Shown here: positions 1-9,234 of the stretch, piece after piece
Position numbering within the stretch: the stretch's first letter is position 1
How the letters are laid out: every line of letters starts with the position of its first letter
DNA from: Streptomyces cyanogenus
Lineage (GTDB): Bacteria > Actinomycetota > Actinomycetes > Streptomycetales > Streptomycetaceae
Length of the DNA: 64,000 nt
Assembly (NCBI RefSeq): GCF_017526105.1
Contig: NZ_CP071839.1
Span: 2,904,501-2,968,500, forward strand
Reading direction: 5' to 3'
Translations under genes and position numbers: made by a program
Notes under the pieces: model-generated
Told to the model about the DNA's origin: nothing
The model's input: the letters and a program-made list of their open reading frames with translations, nothing else
Database searches by the model: none

Positions 1-1963
<1,963 letters not shown>

Positions 1964-2040
1964 TTATGGCCTGTCGAGTCCTGGGGAGGTGGAGGGGATC
2001 CGCATAATCTCTGAAGTTCCCGAGGGGAGGGGAATCAGGC

Positions 2041-2919
2041 GTGACGGGAGAACAAGGCACCAGGTGCCCGGAGTGCGGGGCTCCGAGGGGGGCGGACAAC
2101 ACACCGTCGTGCGACTGCACCGAGCGGGCCGCCGAGGCGCTGCGCGAGGCACGCACGGCCGAGGCGGCAGCGGCGGAGGACTTCGATCCGCTGCGGATAC
2201 GGCCGTACGTGGAGGTCCCGGACGCGGCACCGCCGGGCCCTGCAGCACCGCCGCTCGCGAACACCGGCGGTGAGGTGTCCCGCCCCGCCCCACCGGAAGC
2301 ACCGACCGAACCGCTTCCCGGCGTCGCCCCCGAGCCCGCCCCGCCCCGGCGCCGCTCCCGCCTGCTGCCGGCCGCCGCGGGCGCGGGGACGGTGATCGTC
2401 ACGGCCACCGCGTTCGCCCTGTTCTCCTACCACGCTCCGGCCCGCGACCGAGGGGCTCAGGAGATCAGGGAACGCATCCCGACGGCACCCACACAGGCGC
2501 CCGCGTCGGCGAAGACCCCGCCGCCCCCGCCCGCACCCGTCCCGCCGGCGCCCTCCGCTTCGCCGACGCCCACGCCGACCCCGTCCCCGGCGTCACCGTC
2601 GCCGTCCGCCACTCCCTCCCCCACCCTCTCCCGCACCACCTCGCCAACCCCCTCCACGACGGTGTCCGGCACCCCACGGGCCACGCCCGCCGTGGCTCCG
2701 GTCCTGCGCCTCGGCGACACCGGCCCCCAGGTCACCGAACTCCAGCAGCGACTCCGCCAACTGAACCTCTACGGCGACCGGGTCGACGGCGTCTTCACCC
2801 GCACCGTGCAGGACGCGGTACGCAACTACCAACTGGCACGGGGGATCATGGGCGACGTGCTGGGCGAGTACGGCCCGGCGACGCGGAAGAGCCTGGAAGG
2901 CGAAACGACGAAGCCGTAG
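2041..2919 (+). CDS. Membrane-anchored peptidoglycan-binding domain protein
   Basis: 292 residues from a GTG start. The N-terminus carries a short zinc-ribbon-like cluster (CPECG, then CDC), followed by an acidic cytoplasmic stretch. One transmembrane helix (about residues 110 to 135) is preceded by RRRSR, predicting an outside C-terminus. A long Pro/Ser/Thr linker (about 150 to 218) spans the wall. The last 70 residues are a PG_binding_1 domain: LRLGDTGPQVTELQQRLRQL, then GVFTRTVQDAVRNYQ. The family binds cell-wall peptidoglycan; there is no catalytic domain, so a sensing or scaffolding role is inferred. It is divergent from the MFS gene at 1909 and its 3' end runs into an 80-bp tandem repeat. 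Confidence 0.85.
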   Translation: MTGEQGTRCPECGAPRGADNTPSCDCTERAAEALREARTAEAAAAEDFDPLRIRPYVEVPDAAPPGPAAPPLANTGGEVSRPAPPEAPTEPLPGVAPEPAPPRRRSRLLPAAAGAGTVIVTATAFALFSYHAPARDRGAQEIRERIPTAPTQAPASAKTPPPPPAPVPPAPSASPTPTPTPSPASPSPSATPSPTLSRTTSPTPSTTVSGTPRATPAVAPVLRLGDTGPQVTELQQRLRQLNLYGDRVDGVFTRTVQDAVRNYQLARGIMGDVLGEYGPATRKSLEGETTKP

Positions 2920-2950
2920 CGAGCCGGCAGCGCGGGTGCGAGCACTCACG

Positions 2951-3134
2951 ACGCCGCCCACCGGACCGCCCCAGGGCGCCGGACCGCAACGAACACACGG
3001 CCCTCCCACGCGAACACAAGCGCCCTGACAACGCCGCCCACCAGACCGCCCCAGGGCGCCAGACCGCAACGAACACACGGCTCCCCCACGCGAACACAAG
3101 CGCCCTGACAACGCCGCCCACCGGACCGGCCCAA
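2951..3134. repeat. 80-bp tandem repeat, 2.3 copies
   Basis: Units begin at 2951, 3031 and 3111 with ACGCCGCCCACC, so the period is exactly 80 bp. Each full unit holds CCGCCCCAGGGCGCC, then CGCAACGAACACACGG and CACGCGAACACAAG; the third copy breaks down after about 24 bases. The two full copies differ at only a few positions. 80 is not a multiple of 3 and the array lies between converging genes, so it is non-coding. It fills most of the 309-base gap between 2919 and 3229, in which I see nothing else. Confidence 0.9.
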
Positions 3135-3228
3135 GGGGTGTGGGGCCGTGTCTGCATGCGGCTGCGCGGCACGGGCGCGAGCGGCCACCGCGCGCCGACA
3201 CCCGGCGAACCGGCTTGCCCTACCCGCG

Positions 3229-3897
3229 TCAGCCGATCCGCAGCCGGATCACACCGTCCGCCGTGGCCTCGACCGCCACCTCGGTGAGGTCCCGCACCAC
3301 CACGTCCGGCTCATGGGGAACCGCTCGCGGCCCCACTCCCACCACGGTCATCCCAGCGGAGCGCCCCGCCGCGATCCCCGCCCCCGAGTCCTCGAAGACC
3401 ACACAGTCGGCGGGGTCGACACCCAGTTCGGCGGCGCCCTTGAGGAAGCCCTCGGGGTCCGGCTTGCTCGCGCCGACCGACTCGGCGGTGACGCGCACGG
3501 CCGGCAGCGGCAGCCCGGCGGCGTGCATGCGGGCGGTGGACAGGGCGACGTCGGCGGAGGTCACCAGCGCGTGCGGGAGCCTCTCCAGCGCGGCGAGAAA
3601 GGCGCCGGCACCGGGGACCTCGACGACGCCGTCGGTGTCGGCGGTCTCCTCGGCGAGCATGCGGGCGTTGTCGGCGAGGTTCTCCTCCACGGGCCGGTCG
3701 GGCAGCAGCACGGCCATGGAGGCGTGGCCCTGCCGCCCGTGCACGACCTTCATCACCTCGTCGCCGTCCAGCCCGTGCCGCTCGGCCCAGCGCCGCCAGA
3801 TGCGCTCGACCACGGCGTCCGAGTTGACGAGGGTGCCGTCCATGTCGAGCAGGAGGGCGCGGGCGGTGAGGACGGTGGGCGTGGCGGTGGCCGGCAT
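3229..3897 (-). CDS. HAD-superfamily sugar-phosphatase-like hydrolase
   Basis: 222 residues from the ATG at 3897, chosen because GGAG stands seven bases upstream and the HAD fold begins at once; an in-frame extension to 4008 has no family resemblance. Motif I is LLLDMDGTLVNSDA (nucleophile and acid Asp), motif II the VTSADV region, motif III the lysine in SKPDPEGF, motif IV VFEDSGAGI. The small helical cap after motif I and the SKPDPEGF pattern put it in the beta-phosphoglucomutase/sugar-phosphatase subfamily (YfbT/DOG-like). The likely reaction is hydrolysis of a small phosphosugar in the cytoplasm. It is a single gene between an intergenic repeat and the GDT1-like exporter. Confidence 0.9.
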   Translation of the reverse strand: MPATATPTVLTARALLLDMDGTLVNSDAVVERIWRRWAERHGLDGDEVMKVVHGRQGHASMAVLLPDRPVEENLADNARMLAEETADTDGVVEVPGAGAFLAALERLPHALVTSADVALSTARMHAAGLPLPAVRVTAESVGASKPDPEGFLKGAAELGVDPADCVVFEDSGAGIAAGRSAGMTVVGVGPRAVPHEPDVVVRDLTEVAVEATADGVIRLRIG

Positions 3898-4056
3898 CGG
3901 CAGCTCCAGGAGGGAAACAGGCCCTGTGCGGGCAGGGACAAGGCGGCCCCGCCCGCCGGTCAGGGAAAACGGGCGGGAGCCACTTTGTTCCTCCACGGTA
4001 CAAAACATGGCGTGGTCCCGCCATCACCCCCGGCGGGCATTCATCCGGCGTCCGGC

Positions 4057-4638
4057 TCAGCCGCTCACGGCCTCCCACAGGCTCCACACGCCGAGCGCCA
4101 GCATCAGCAGCGCCGCGATCTGCGTGATCAGCCGCAGCGGCACCCGCCTCATCAGGGCCTTTCCGCCGACGATGCCGAGTCCGGCGACGGCCCACAGGCC
4201 CAGCACCGCACCGAGGCCGACGGAGACCGGGTCGTCGTAACGGGCGGCCAGGTTGGCGGTCATGATCTGGGTGAGGTCACCGAACTCGGCGACCAGGATG
4301 AGCGTGAAGCCCGTACCGGCGACCTTCCAGAAGGACTGGTCGGCGGGCTTCTTGACCTCCTCGTCGCCCTCGTCCTTCTTCAGCAGCAGCATCGCGGCGC
4401 CGCCGAGGAAGAGGACGCCGGTGAGGGCGTGCACGATCTGCCGCGGGAGCAGGGTGAGCACGCTGCCGGCCGCGACGGCGAGCACGACGTGCAGCAGGAA
4501 GGCGGCGGCGACGCCCGCGAAGACGTACGAGGCGCGGTAGCGGGTGCCGAGGACGAGGCCGGCGAGCGCGGTCTTGTCCGGCAGTTCGGCGAGGAAGATG
4601 ACGCCGAAGACGAGCGCCGTCACGGTGATGCTGATCAA
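4057..4638 (-). CDS. TMEM165/GDT1 (UPF0016) family cation exporter
   Basis: 193 residues, six predicted membrane helices in two repeats of three, each with the family signature E-x-x-D-[KL]-T: AELPDKTALAG (about 18-28) and AEFGDLTQIM (about 116-125). A hydrophilic loop with KKDEGDEEVKKPAD links the halves. Family members move Mn2+ (and perhaps Ca2+) by cation/H+ exchange. The start is TTG at 4638, with TTGAGGAACC giving a GAGG ribosome site four bases upstream. The manganese-type riboswitch and promoter upstream (4743-4904) make Mn2+-induced expression and a Mn2+ efflux role likely. Confidence 0.92.
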   Translation of the reverse strand: MISITVTALVFGVIFLAELPDKTALAGLVLGTRYRASYVFAGVAAAFLLHVVLAVAAGSVLTLLPRQIVHALTGVLFLGGAAMLLLKKDEGDEEVKKPADQSFWKVAGTGFTLILVAEFGDLTQIMTANLAARYDDPVSVGLGAVLGLWAVAGLGIVGGKALMRRVPLRLITQIAALLMLALGVWSLWEAVSG

Positions 4639-4717
4639 GGTTCCTCAATCGGTCGGGCTGCCCCGCCGAGAGTGCGGTACGTCACGCGATGACACCTCGG
4701 CACGGCAGCGCACTCGG

Positions 4718-4742
4718 CGCCCGTACCGGGAGGGCACGGGCG
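4718..4742 (-). promoter_or_regulatory. Expression-platform hairpin after the manganese riboswitch
   Basis: In the transcript, CGCCCGT pairs with ACGGGCG around an 11-base loop, directly after the 3' strand of the riboswitch. No U-run follows, so it is not a classical terminator. It could be the structure that changes with metal binding, or simply a leader hairpin about 80 bases before the TTG start of the GDT1-like gene. Confidence 0.5.
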
Positions 4743-4868
4743 TGCACTGCTTGCCGAAGGTCTCGCTGGCGGACCTCGATGGAACGAGGCGGTCCGCCTC
4801 CGGGCGCCGGCTCAGGCTCGCTGAGCAGTGTGTCGACGGTCCGGCGAAGAGCTACTCCCCTTCTGCGC
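4743..4868 (-). promoter_or_regulatory. yybP-ykoY (manganese) riboswitch
   Basis: The reverse strand reads GCGCAGAAGGGGAGUAGCUC near 4868-4849 and CAGCGAGACCUUCGGC near 4767-4752. These are the two conserved strands of the yybP-ykoY aptamer (GGGGAGUAGC and GAGACCUU). AGAAGG and CCUUCGG close helix P1, and a long branched region (GGUCCGCC with GGCGGACC among its helices) lies between. The family senses Mn2+ and commonly precedes UPF0016 or P-type exporters; here it precedes the GDT1-like gene at 4638. It was identified by eye; a covariance search should score it strongly. Confidence 0.85.
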
Positions 4869-4873
4869 TCCCC

Positions 4874-4904
4874 ATCGTACGGGATGTGAAAGTTCCGCAG
4901 TCAA
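4874..4904 (-). promoter_or_regulatory. Promoter of the riboswitch/GDT1-like gene
   Basis: On the minus strand TTGACT (4904-4899) and TACGAT (4879-4874) are separated by 19 bases. The expected start point, about 7 bases after TACGAT, falls at the first bases of the riboswitch, which supports both calls. Confidence 0.55.
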
Positions 4905-4906
4905 GC

Positions 4907-4935
4907 TTGTCGTGACATGCACACGTCACTAACTT
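4907..4935 (+). promoter_or_regulatory. Promoter of the secreted HNH nuclease gene
   Basis: TTGTCG (4907-4912) and TAACTT (4930-4935) with a 17-base spacer, about 90 bases before the ATG at 5026. It overlaps, back to back, the upstream part of the leftward promoter. The leader carries a small hairpin (ACCGCGA with TCGCGGT, about 4966-4991). Confidence 0.45.
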
Positions 4936-5025
4936 CTTACCGAGCGCTCACCCCCCGGCAAGACGGAACCGCGAACATTCTCTCGCTCGCGGTCCAACAC
5001 CCCAACCCCACAAGGGAGTTCACGC

Positions 5026-5670
5026 ATGTCCAGGTTCTACGCGCGTCGACGGACGAGCATACTCGCGGCCCTCACCGGCCTGATAGCCTCCGTCGCCCTG
5101 TTCAACTCCCCGAGCGCCTCCGCCGCCCTCCCCACGCCGGTCAGCGCCGCCACCGCCCGCAGCTACCTCTCCCAGCTCACCGTGGCCACCGAGAACCGCA
5201 CCGGCTACAGCCGTGACCTCTTCCCGCACTGGATCACCGTCAGCGGCGCCTGCAACACCCGCGAGACGGTCCTCAAGCGGGACGGTACGAACGTCGTGAC
5301 CGACTCCTCCTGCGCCGCGACCAGCGGGAGCTGGTACTCCCCGTACGACGGCGCCACCTGGACCGCCGCGGCCGACCTCGACATCGACCACCTCGTGCCG
5401 CTGGCCGAGGCCTGGGACTCCGGCGCGAGCAAGTGGACCACCGCGCAGCGGCAGGCGTTCGCCAACGATCTGACCCGGCCGCAGCTGATCGCCGTGACCG
5501 ACGACGTCAACCAGGCCAAGGGGGACCAGGACCCGGCGACGTGGATGCCGTCGCGGTCGGCGTACCGGTGCACGTACGTGCGGGCGTGGGTGCAGGTGAA
5601 GTACTACTACAACCTGTCGGTGGACTCGGCCGAGAAGAGCGCGCTGACCAACTACCTGGCCGGCTGCTGA
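5026..5670 (+). CDS. Secreted HNH (DUF1524/GmrSD C-terminal type) nuclease
   Basis: 214 residues. An N-terminal signal peptide (RFYARRR, hydrophobic core, SASAA cleavage region near residue 33) predicts export. The mature part has the DUF1524 HNH core: DLDIDHLVPLAEAW (catalytic Asp-His) and QLIAVTDDVNQAKGDQDP (the Asn and metal-binding end), followed by TWMPSRSAYRCTY. Four cysteines (GACNTRE, DSSCAA, YRCTY, LAGC) suggest disulphides, as expected outside the cell. The likely activity is metal-dependent DNA or RNA cleavage for nutrient recycling. The ribosome site is AAGGGAG before ATG. It is divergent from the Mn exporter. Confidence 0.9.
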   Translation: MSRFYARRRTSILAALTGLIASVALFNSPSASAALPTPVSAATARSYLSQLTVATENRTGYSRDLFPHWITVSGACNTRETVLKRDGTNVVTDSSCAATSGSWYSPYDGATWTAAADLDIDHLVPLAEAWDSGASKWTTAQRQAFANDLTRPQLIAVTDDVNQAKGDQDPATWMPSRSAYRCTYVRAWVQVKYYYNLSVDSAEKSALTNYLAGC

Positions 5671-5689
5671 GTTTCCCGGTCGCACCAGG

Positions 5690-5765
5690 GGGCTTCCGGC
5701 CGTACCGCGGCTGCCGGTCCGTCGTGGCCGGTAGCGCGGCCTCCCGCGCCCCCTCGGGGCGCTCA
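5690..5765. repeat. Dispersed G+C-rich intergenic element, copy A
   Basis: Contains CTGCCGGTCCGTCGTGGCC and, further on, CGCGGCC..CCCGCGCCCCCTCGGGGCGC. Related stretches occur near 22141, 29858, 43323 and 60414. It lies between the nuclease and DedA genes, where its GC-rich inverted end may help terminate both converging transcripts. Confidence 0.5.
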
Positions 5766-6377
5766 GGAGACCGGGCGGCGGCGCACCAGGAAGCCCGCCG
5801 CCGCTCCCGCGCCGAACAGGGCGGCCACGGAGACACCCGCGGCCAGCCAGGTGGCACCGAGCCACTGGGCGCCGTAGTAGCCGAGGGCGACGCTGTAGCC
5901 GGCCCAGGACAGGCCGGCCAGGGCCGACCAGGGCACGAAGTCGCGGGCGCGGCGGTGGGCGGCGCCCGCGCAGAAGGAGACGATCGAGCGGCCGGCGGGG
6001 GCGAAGCGGGCGAGGACGACCAGCGCGCCCCCGCCCCGGGCGAGGGCCTCGCCGAGACGTGCCTGTGCGGTGGTGAGGCGCCGGGAGCGGGCTATCGCCC
6101 GGTCCAGGCGTGCCCCGCCGCGCCAGGCCAGCCGGTAGGCGACCAGGTCGCCGAGGACGGAGGCGGTCGCGGCGCACAGGATCAGGGCCAGGATGTCCGG
6201 CACCTCGTGCGGGACCCGGCCCGCCGCCGCGCCGGAGCCCGCAGCCGCCGCCGTGGCGGCCGTGATGACGAGGACACCGCTCGGGAGCACCGGCAGGAAC
6301 ACGTCGAACAGCACCGACAGGGCCACCACGGCATAGATCCATGGTCCGGCCGCCGGCAACCCCACGCTCTCCAACAC
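5763..6377 (-). CDS. DedA/SNARE-associated (VTT) family membrane protein
   Basis: About 204 residues with four to five hydrophobic segments and the DedA hallmarks: a re-entrant LPVLPSGVLVI loop near the N-terminus, a GDLVAYRLAW segment (Gly-Asp) and the conserved FAPAGRSIVSFCAG patch (usual form R-F-x-P-x-x-R). The family acts in lipid (undecaprenyl phosphate or phosphatidyl-lipid) flipping and envelope integrity. The start was placed at GTG 6377, because AGGAG lies five bases upstream; GTG 6392 is also in frame but has GGGGGA touching the start codon. It is transcribed toward the HNH gene. Confidence 0.85.
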   Translation of the reverse strand: MLESVGLPAAGPWIYAVVALSVLFDVFLPVLPSGVLVITAATAAAAGSGAAAGRVPHEVPDILALILCAATASVLGDLVAYRLAWRGGARLDRAIARSRRLTTAQARLGEALARGGGALVVLARFAPAGRSIVSFCAGAAHRRARDFVPWSALAGLSWAGYSVALGYYGAQWLGATWLAAGVSVAALFGAGAAAGFLVRRRPVS

Positions 6378-6513
6378 CACGACTCCTGTCACTCCCCCGT
6401 TGACAGCCGTACAGCGTACGCGGCGGGTGTGACAGGAGGATCGCGGGGGGTTCGCGGGGCGATCACGGAGGGCTCACACGGCGGCGACCCGCTCCCGCGT
6501 ACCGACGGACAGG

Positions 6514-6969
6514 TCAGGCCGCCAGCGGGCTCCGGTCCGCCGCGGGCTCGCCGTCCGCCGCGGTGCGCCGGCCGAGGAGCCGGTCCACGCCGAAGGCGCC
6601 GGAGCCGGTGAAGACCAGCAGGAAGAAGCCCCAGCAGAACAGCACGGACAGCTCGCCGCCGTTCTGGATGGGCCACAGGGCCGCCTGCTGGTGGACGTCG
6701 AAGTAGGCGTACGCCATCGAGCCGGAGGCGATCAGCGCGGCACCGCGGGTGCCGAGGCCGAGCAGCACCAGGCCGCCGGCGACGAGCTGGATCACGGCCG
6801 CGTACCAGCCGGGCCAGGTGCCGGCCGCGATCGTGCCGCCGCCGGTACCGGCGGCGCCGCCGAGGACGCCGAACAGGGAGGCGGCGCCGTGCACGGCGAA
6901 GAGCAGGCCGAGGACGATGCGGAAGAGCCCGATGACGTAGGGCTGAGCGGAGTCGAGACGTGCGGACAT
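6514..6969 (-). CDS. DoxX family membrane protein
   Basis: 151 residues with four hydrophobic segments typical of DoxX: VIGLFRIVLGLLFAVHGAASLFG, then GWYAAVIQLVAGGLVLLGLGTR, MAYAYFDVHQQ and ELSVLFCWGFFLLVF. The family is a poorly defined set of membrane subunits tied to thiosulphate/quinone and redox stress functions. A strong iron-box-like palindrome about 90 bases upstream suggests control by the iron regulator DmdR1/IdeR, unusual for this family. The ribosome site is AGGAGAACCCCCAC before the ATG. The two genes either side are separate units. Confidence 0.88.
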   Translation of the reverse strand: MSARLDSAQPYVIGLFRIVLGLLFAVHGAASLFGVLGGAAGTGGGTIAAGTWPGWYAAVIQLVAGGLVLLGLGTRGAALIASGSMAYAYFDVHQQAALWPIQNGGELSVLFCWGFFLLVFTGSGAFGVDRLLGRRTAADGEPAADRSPLAA

Positions 6970-7058
6970 GTGGGGGTTCTCCTCTTCGGTTTCGGTCGGG
7001 CCGGCCGGCCGGGGACTGAGCAGGCCGGTCGTGGGGGCGGCGGCACCGAACGGGAGAC

Positions 7059-7077
7059 CCAGGTTAGGGGAACCTAA
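7059..7077. promoter_or_regulatory. Iron box (DmdR1/IdeR-type operator) upstream of doxX
   Basis: CCAGGTTAGGGGAACCTAA matches 15 of 19 positions of the actinobacterial iron box TTAGGTTAGGCTAACCTAA, keeping both arms AGGTTAG and AACCTAA. On the minus strand a TTGCAA lies just upstream and TAACCT falls inside the box at a spacing of about 18, so a bound repressor would cover the promoter of the DoxX gene. Confidence 0.65.
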
Positions 7078-7262
7078 TCAATGCTTGCAAGTTCAACATC
7101 CGGCCACGGTCACCCGCTGGAAGAAGAAATGCCCGGTACGGGGCGCCCGGCGACCCTCGGGCGACACGGAGCCACCCGTGAGGGCCAACGCCCGTACGTG
7201 TGAGCGGAGTTGCCCGTCAGCGGAGGCGCACAGCCCCGCGCCCCCCGGGCACGCCCCCGGCC

Positions 7263-7493
7263 CTACCCCTCCCGTCCGGCCGACCGCCCCCGCACCTCCA
7301 GTCCCCCGAGGAGTTCCGCCGTGGCCTCGGCCACCGCGGCCACCGCCCGGTCGAAGACCTCGCGGTTGTGGGCGGCCGGGGCGCGGAACCCCGAGACCTT
7401 GCGTACGTACTGCAACGCGGCCGCGTGGATGTCCTCGTCCGTGGCCTCACCGGGCAGCACGGGCGGGCGCAGCGTCTTGATGCTTCGGCACAT
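7263..7493 (-). CDS. DUF2277 family small protein
   Basis: 76 residues from ATG 7493: MCRSIKTLRPP at the N-terminus, then a helical body with AALQYVRKVSGFRAP and NREVFDRAVAAVAEAT. This is the DUF2277 pattern; function unknown. Members start exactly at the MCR motif, so the in-frame extension to 7535 was not used. No clear ribosome site is visible (GACTGGGCGC precedes the ATG). The protein is soluble and probably cytoplasmic. It is a single gene between doxX and the reductase. Confidence 0.8.
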   Translation of the reverse strand: MCRSIKTLRPPVLPGEATDEDIHAAALQYVRKVSGFRAPAAHNREVFDRAVAAVAEATAELLGGLEVRGRSAGREG

Positions 7494-7586
7494 GCGCCCA
7501 GTCTCGCGCGCCGCACCGTTCGCTGCGATGATCACTGCCTAGGCGGCCACCGGCACCCGGGGCCGACCACCGAAGGGAACAACTCC

Positions 7587-8495
7587 ATGACGCACCCGCT
7601 CACCGTGGCCGTCCTCGGCCCCGGCGGCACCGGCGGCCTGCTCGCCGCCCTGCTCTCCCGCTCCGGTCACCGTGTGATCTGCCTGGCCGGCGAGGCCACG
7701 GCCGACACCCTGCGCCGCACCGGCATCACGGTGGGCAGCCGGCAGTTCGGCGACTTCACGGCGGCCGTCGACGCGGACACCGAGCTGCGCGAACCGGTGG
7801 ACGTCTGTCTGGTCACCGTGAAGCACACCGCGCTCGACGCCGCCCTCACCCGGGTCCCGCCCGCCGTCCTCGGCGACGCGCTGCTCGTCCCGCTCCTGAA
7901 CGGCATCGAACACCCCGCGACCCTCCGCGCCCGCTACCGCCCCGACCGGGTGGCCCCGGCGGTGATCCGCGTGGAGTCCACCCGGACCGCCCCGGGCGTG
8001 ATCGAACACGGCAGCCCGTTCACCGAGATCGACCTGGCCGGGGACGCCGTACCGCGCGCCCGTCTCGACGCGCTGGCCGGTCACCTCTCCGCCTCCGGTG
8101 CGACCGCCCGCGTGGCCGGGGACGAGACGGCGGCCCTGTGGGCCAAGATGGCCTTCCTCGCCCCCTTCGCCCTGCTCACCACGCGGTACGGCGTCCCCCT
8201 CGGCACGGCCCGCACCCGGCACCGGGACGAGCTGGAGGCGCTGGTCGCCGAGACCGCCGCGGTCAGCCGCGCCTGCGGCGCCCCCGCGGACCCGGCCCGG
8301 GCCCTGGCCCGGTACGACACCTTCCCGCCCGCCACCAGGTCCTCCATGCAACGGGACGCCGAGGCGGGCCGTCCGCTCGAACTGGACGCGATCGGCGGGG
8401 CGTTGCTGCGCGCGGCCGTGCGGCACGGGGTGGCGGTTCCGGTGACGGAACGGCTGGTGCGGGAGCTGCGGGCGGGCGGCCACTCGTTCGGCTGA
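7587..8495 (+). CDS. Ketopantoate reductase (PanE/ApbA) family oxidoreductase
   Basis: 302 residues. The N-terminal NADP-binding Rossmann motif is VAVLGPGGTGGLLAALLSRSGH (G-x-G-x-x-G), then the family lysine in VTVKHTALDAAL and the LLNGIEH loop (Asn). The C-terminal all-helical domain holds ALWAKMAFLAPFALLTT (the second conserved Lys region) and PATRSSMQRDAEAGRPLELDAIGGALL, matching the S-S-M-x-x-D and E-x-x-x-x-x-G motifs of PanE. It could reduce 2-ketopantoate for pantothenate synthesis, but many actinobacterial paralogues act on other 2-ketoacids and no pan gene is nearby. The ribosome site is GAAGGGAAC before the ATG. Confidence 0.88.
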   Translation: MTHPLTVAVLGPGGTGGLLAALLSRSGHRVICLAGEATADTLRRTGITVGSRQFGDFTAAVDADTELREPVDVCLVTVKHTALDAALTRVPPAVLGDALLVPLLNGIEHPATLRARYRPDRVAPAVIRVESTRTAPGVIEHGSPFTEIDLAGDAVPRARLDALAGHLSASGATARVAGDETAALWAKMAFLAPFALLTTRYGVPLGTARTRHRDELEALVAETAAVSRACGAPADPARALARYDTFPPATRSSMQRDAEAGRPLELDAIGGALLRAAVRHGVAVPVTERLVRELRAGGHSFG

Positions 8496-8558
8496 ACCCC
8501 CGCCCGGAGCGGCCGTCCACCCTCGCACCCCAAAATCGAACAGGCGTAGCATTGCCCC

Positions 8559-8897
8559 GTGGCTACGACCTATGAATTCCCCAGTGACCTCCTCGCCGGT
8601 CAGGAGGAGCTGCATCAGGTCCGGGCCGAGCTGTCGGCCCTGCTCAAGCGGCTGCCCTGGTCGGTCGAGCCGATGGACGGATTCAGTGACGACACCGGCT
8701 GGCGCAAGGTGGAGCGGCCCGCGTCCCCGGGCTGGACGGAGGACGAGCAGGCCGAGGTGGAGAAGCTGCGGCGGCGCGAACACGAACTCGCGGTGTTCGT
8801 CAGCACCCACCGCTTCTGGGCCGAGCTCGCGGCAGCGGACCGCGTGGAGGCCCGCACCCTCCTGAAGCACGCCCACGAACAGAAGGAGCAGGAGTAA
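8559..8897 (+). CDS. Conserved hypothetical actinobacterial protein
   Basis: 112 residues from GTG 8559. Acidic, helical and soluble, with no membrane segment. Recognisable stretches are FPSDLLAGQEELHQVRAELS, LLKRLPWSVEPM, ERPASPGWTEDEQ and VFVSTHRFWAELA; the two helical halves could form a coiled coil. I know it only as a conserved Streptomyces protein of unknown role. TAGCAT ends six bases before the GTG, which fits a leaderless transcript. A strong terminator follows at 8909. Confidence 0.75.
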   Translation: MATTYEFPSDLLAGQEELHQVRAELSALLKRLPWSVEPMDGFSDDTGWRKVERPASPGWTEDEQAEVEKLRRREHELAVFVSTHRFWAELAAADRVEARTLLKHAHEQKEQE

Positions 8898-8908
8898 GAC
8901 ACGGAAAA

Positions 8909-8934
8909 GCCCCTCGGAGACATCTCCGAGGGGC
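8909..8934. terminator. Bidirectional terminator between 8559-8897 gene and tRNA-Val
   Basis: GCCCCTCGGAG pairs perfectly with CTCCGAGGGGC around ACAT. On the minus strand it is followed by CTTTTCC, making it a good intrinsic terminator for the tRNA. Confidence 0.85.
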
Positions 8935-8942
8935 CGGTTCGG

Positions 8943-9014
<72 letters not shown>

Positions 9015-9234
9015 GTTGCCCCAGCGCTACGCACCCGGGGCAGGCCGACAGCGTACCTTGCCCGGGCGGCTGTGCTGCAAACCGGAGAGCGCCCGGCGCC
9101 CGCGGGGACCGAGGTCTGCGCTGCCCGCGGGCGGAAAGTCACGGTCGTACAGCGAACTGACCGGCCCGTGTGTTCGTCTTCCACGGGTGGGAGAATGGCA
9201 CCACCCAGCGCGGACCACGGCACGGGAGAGGGAT

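Noticed and set aside
2951..3134. CRISPR repeats
   Set aside because: The units are tandem 80-mers with no unique spacers between them.
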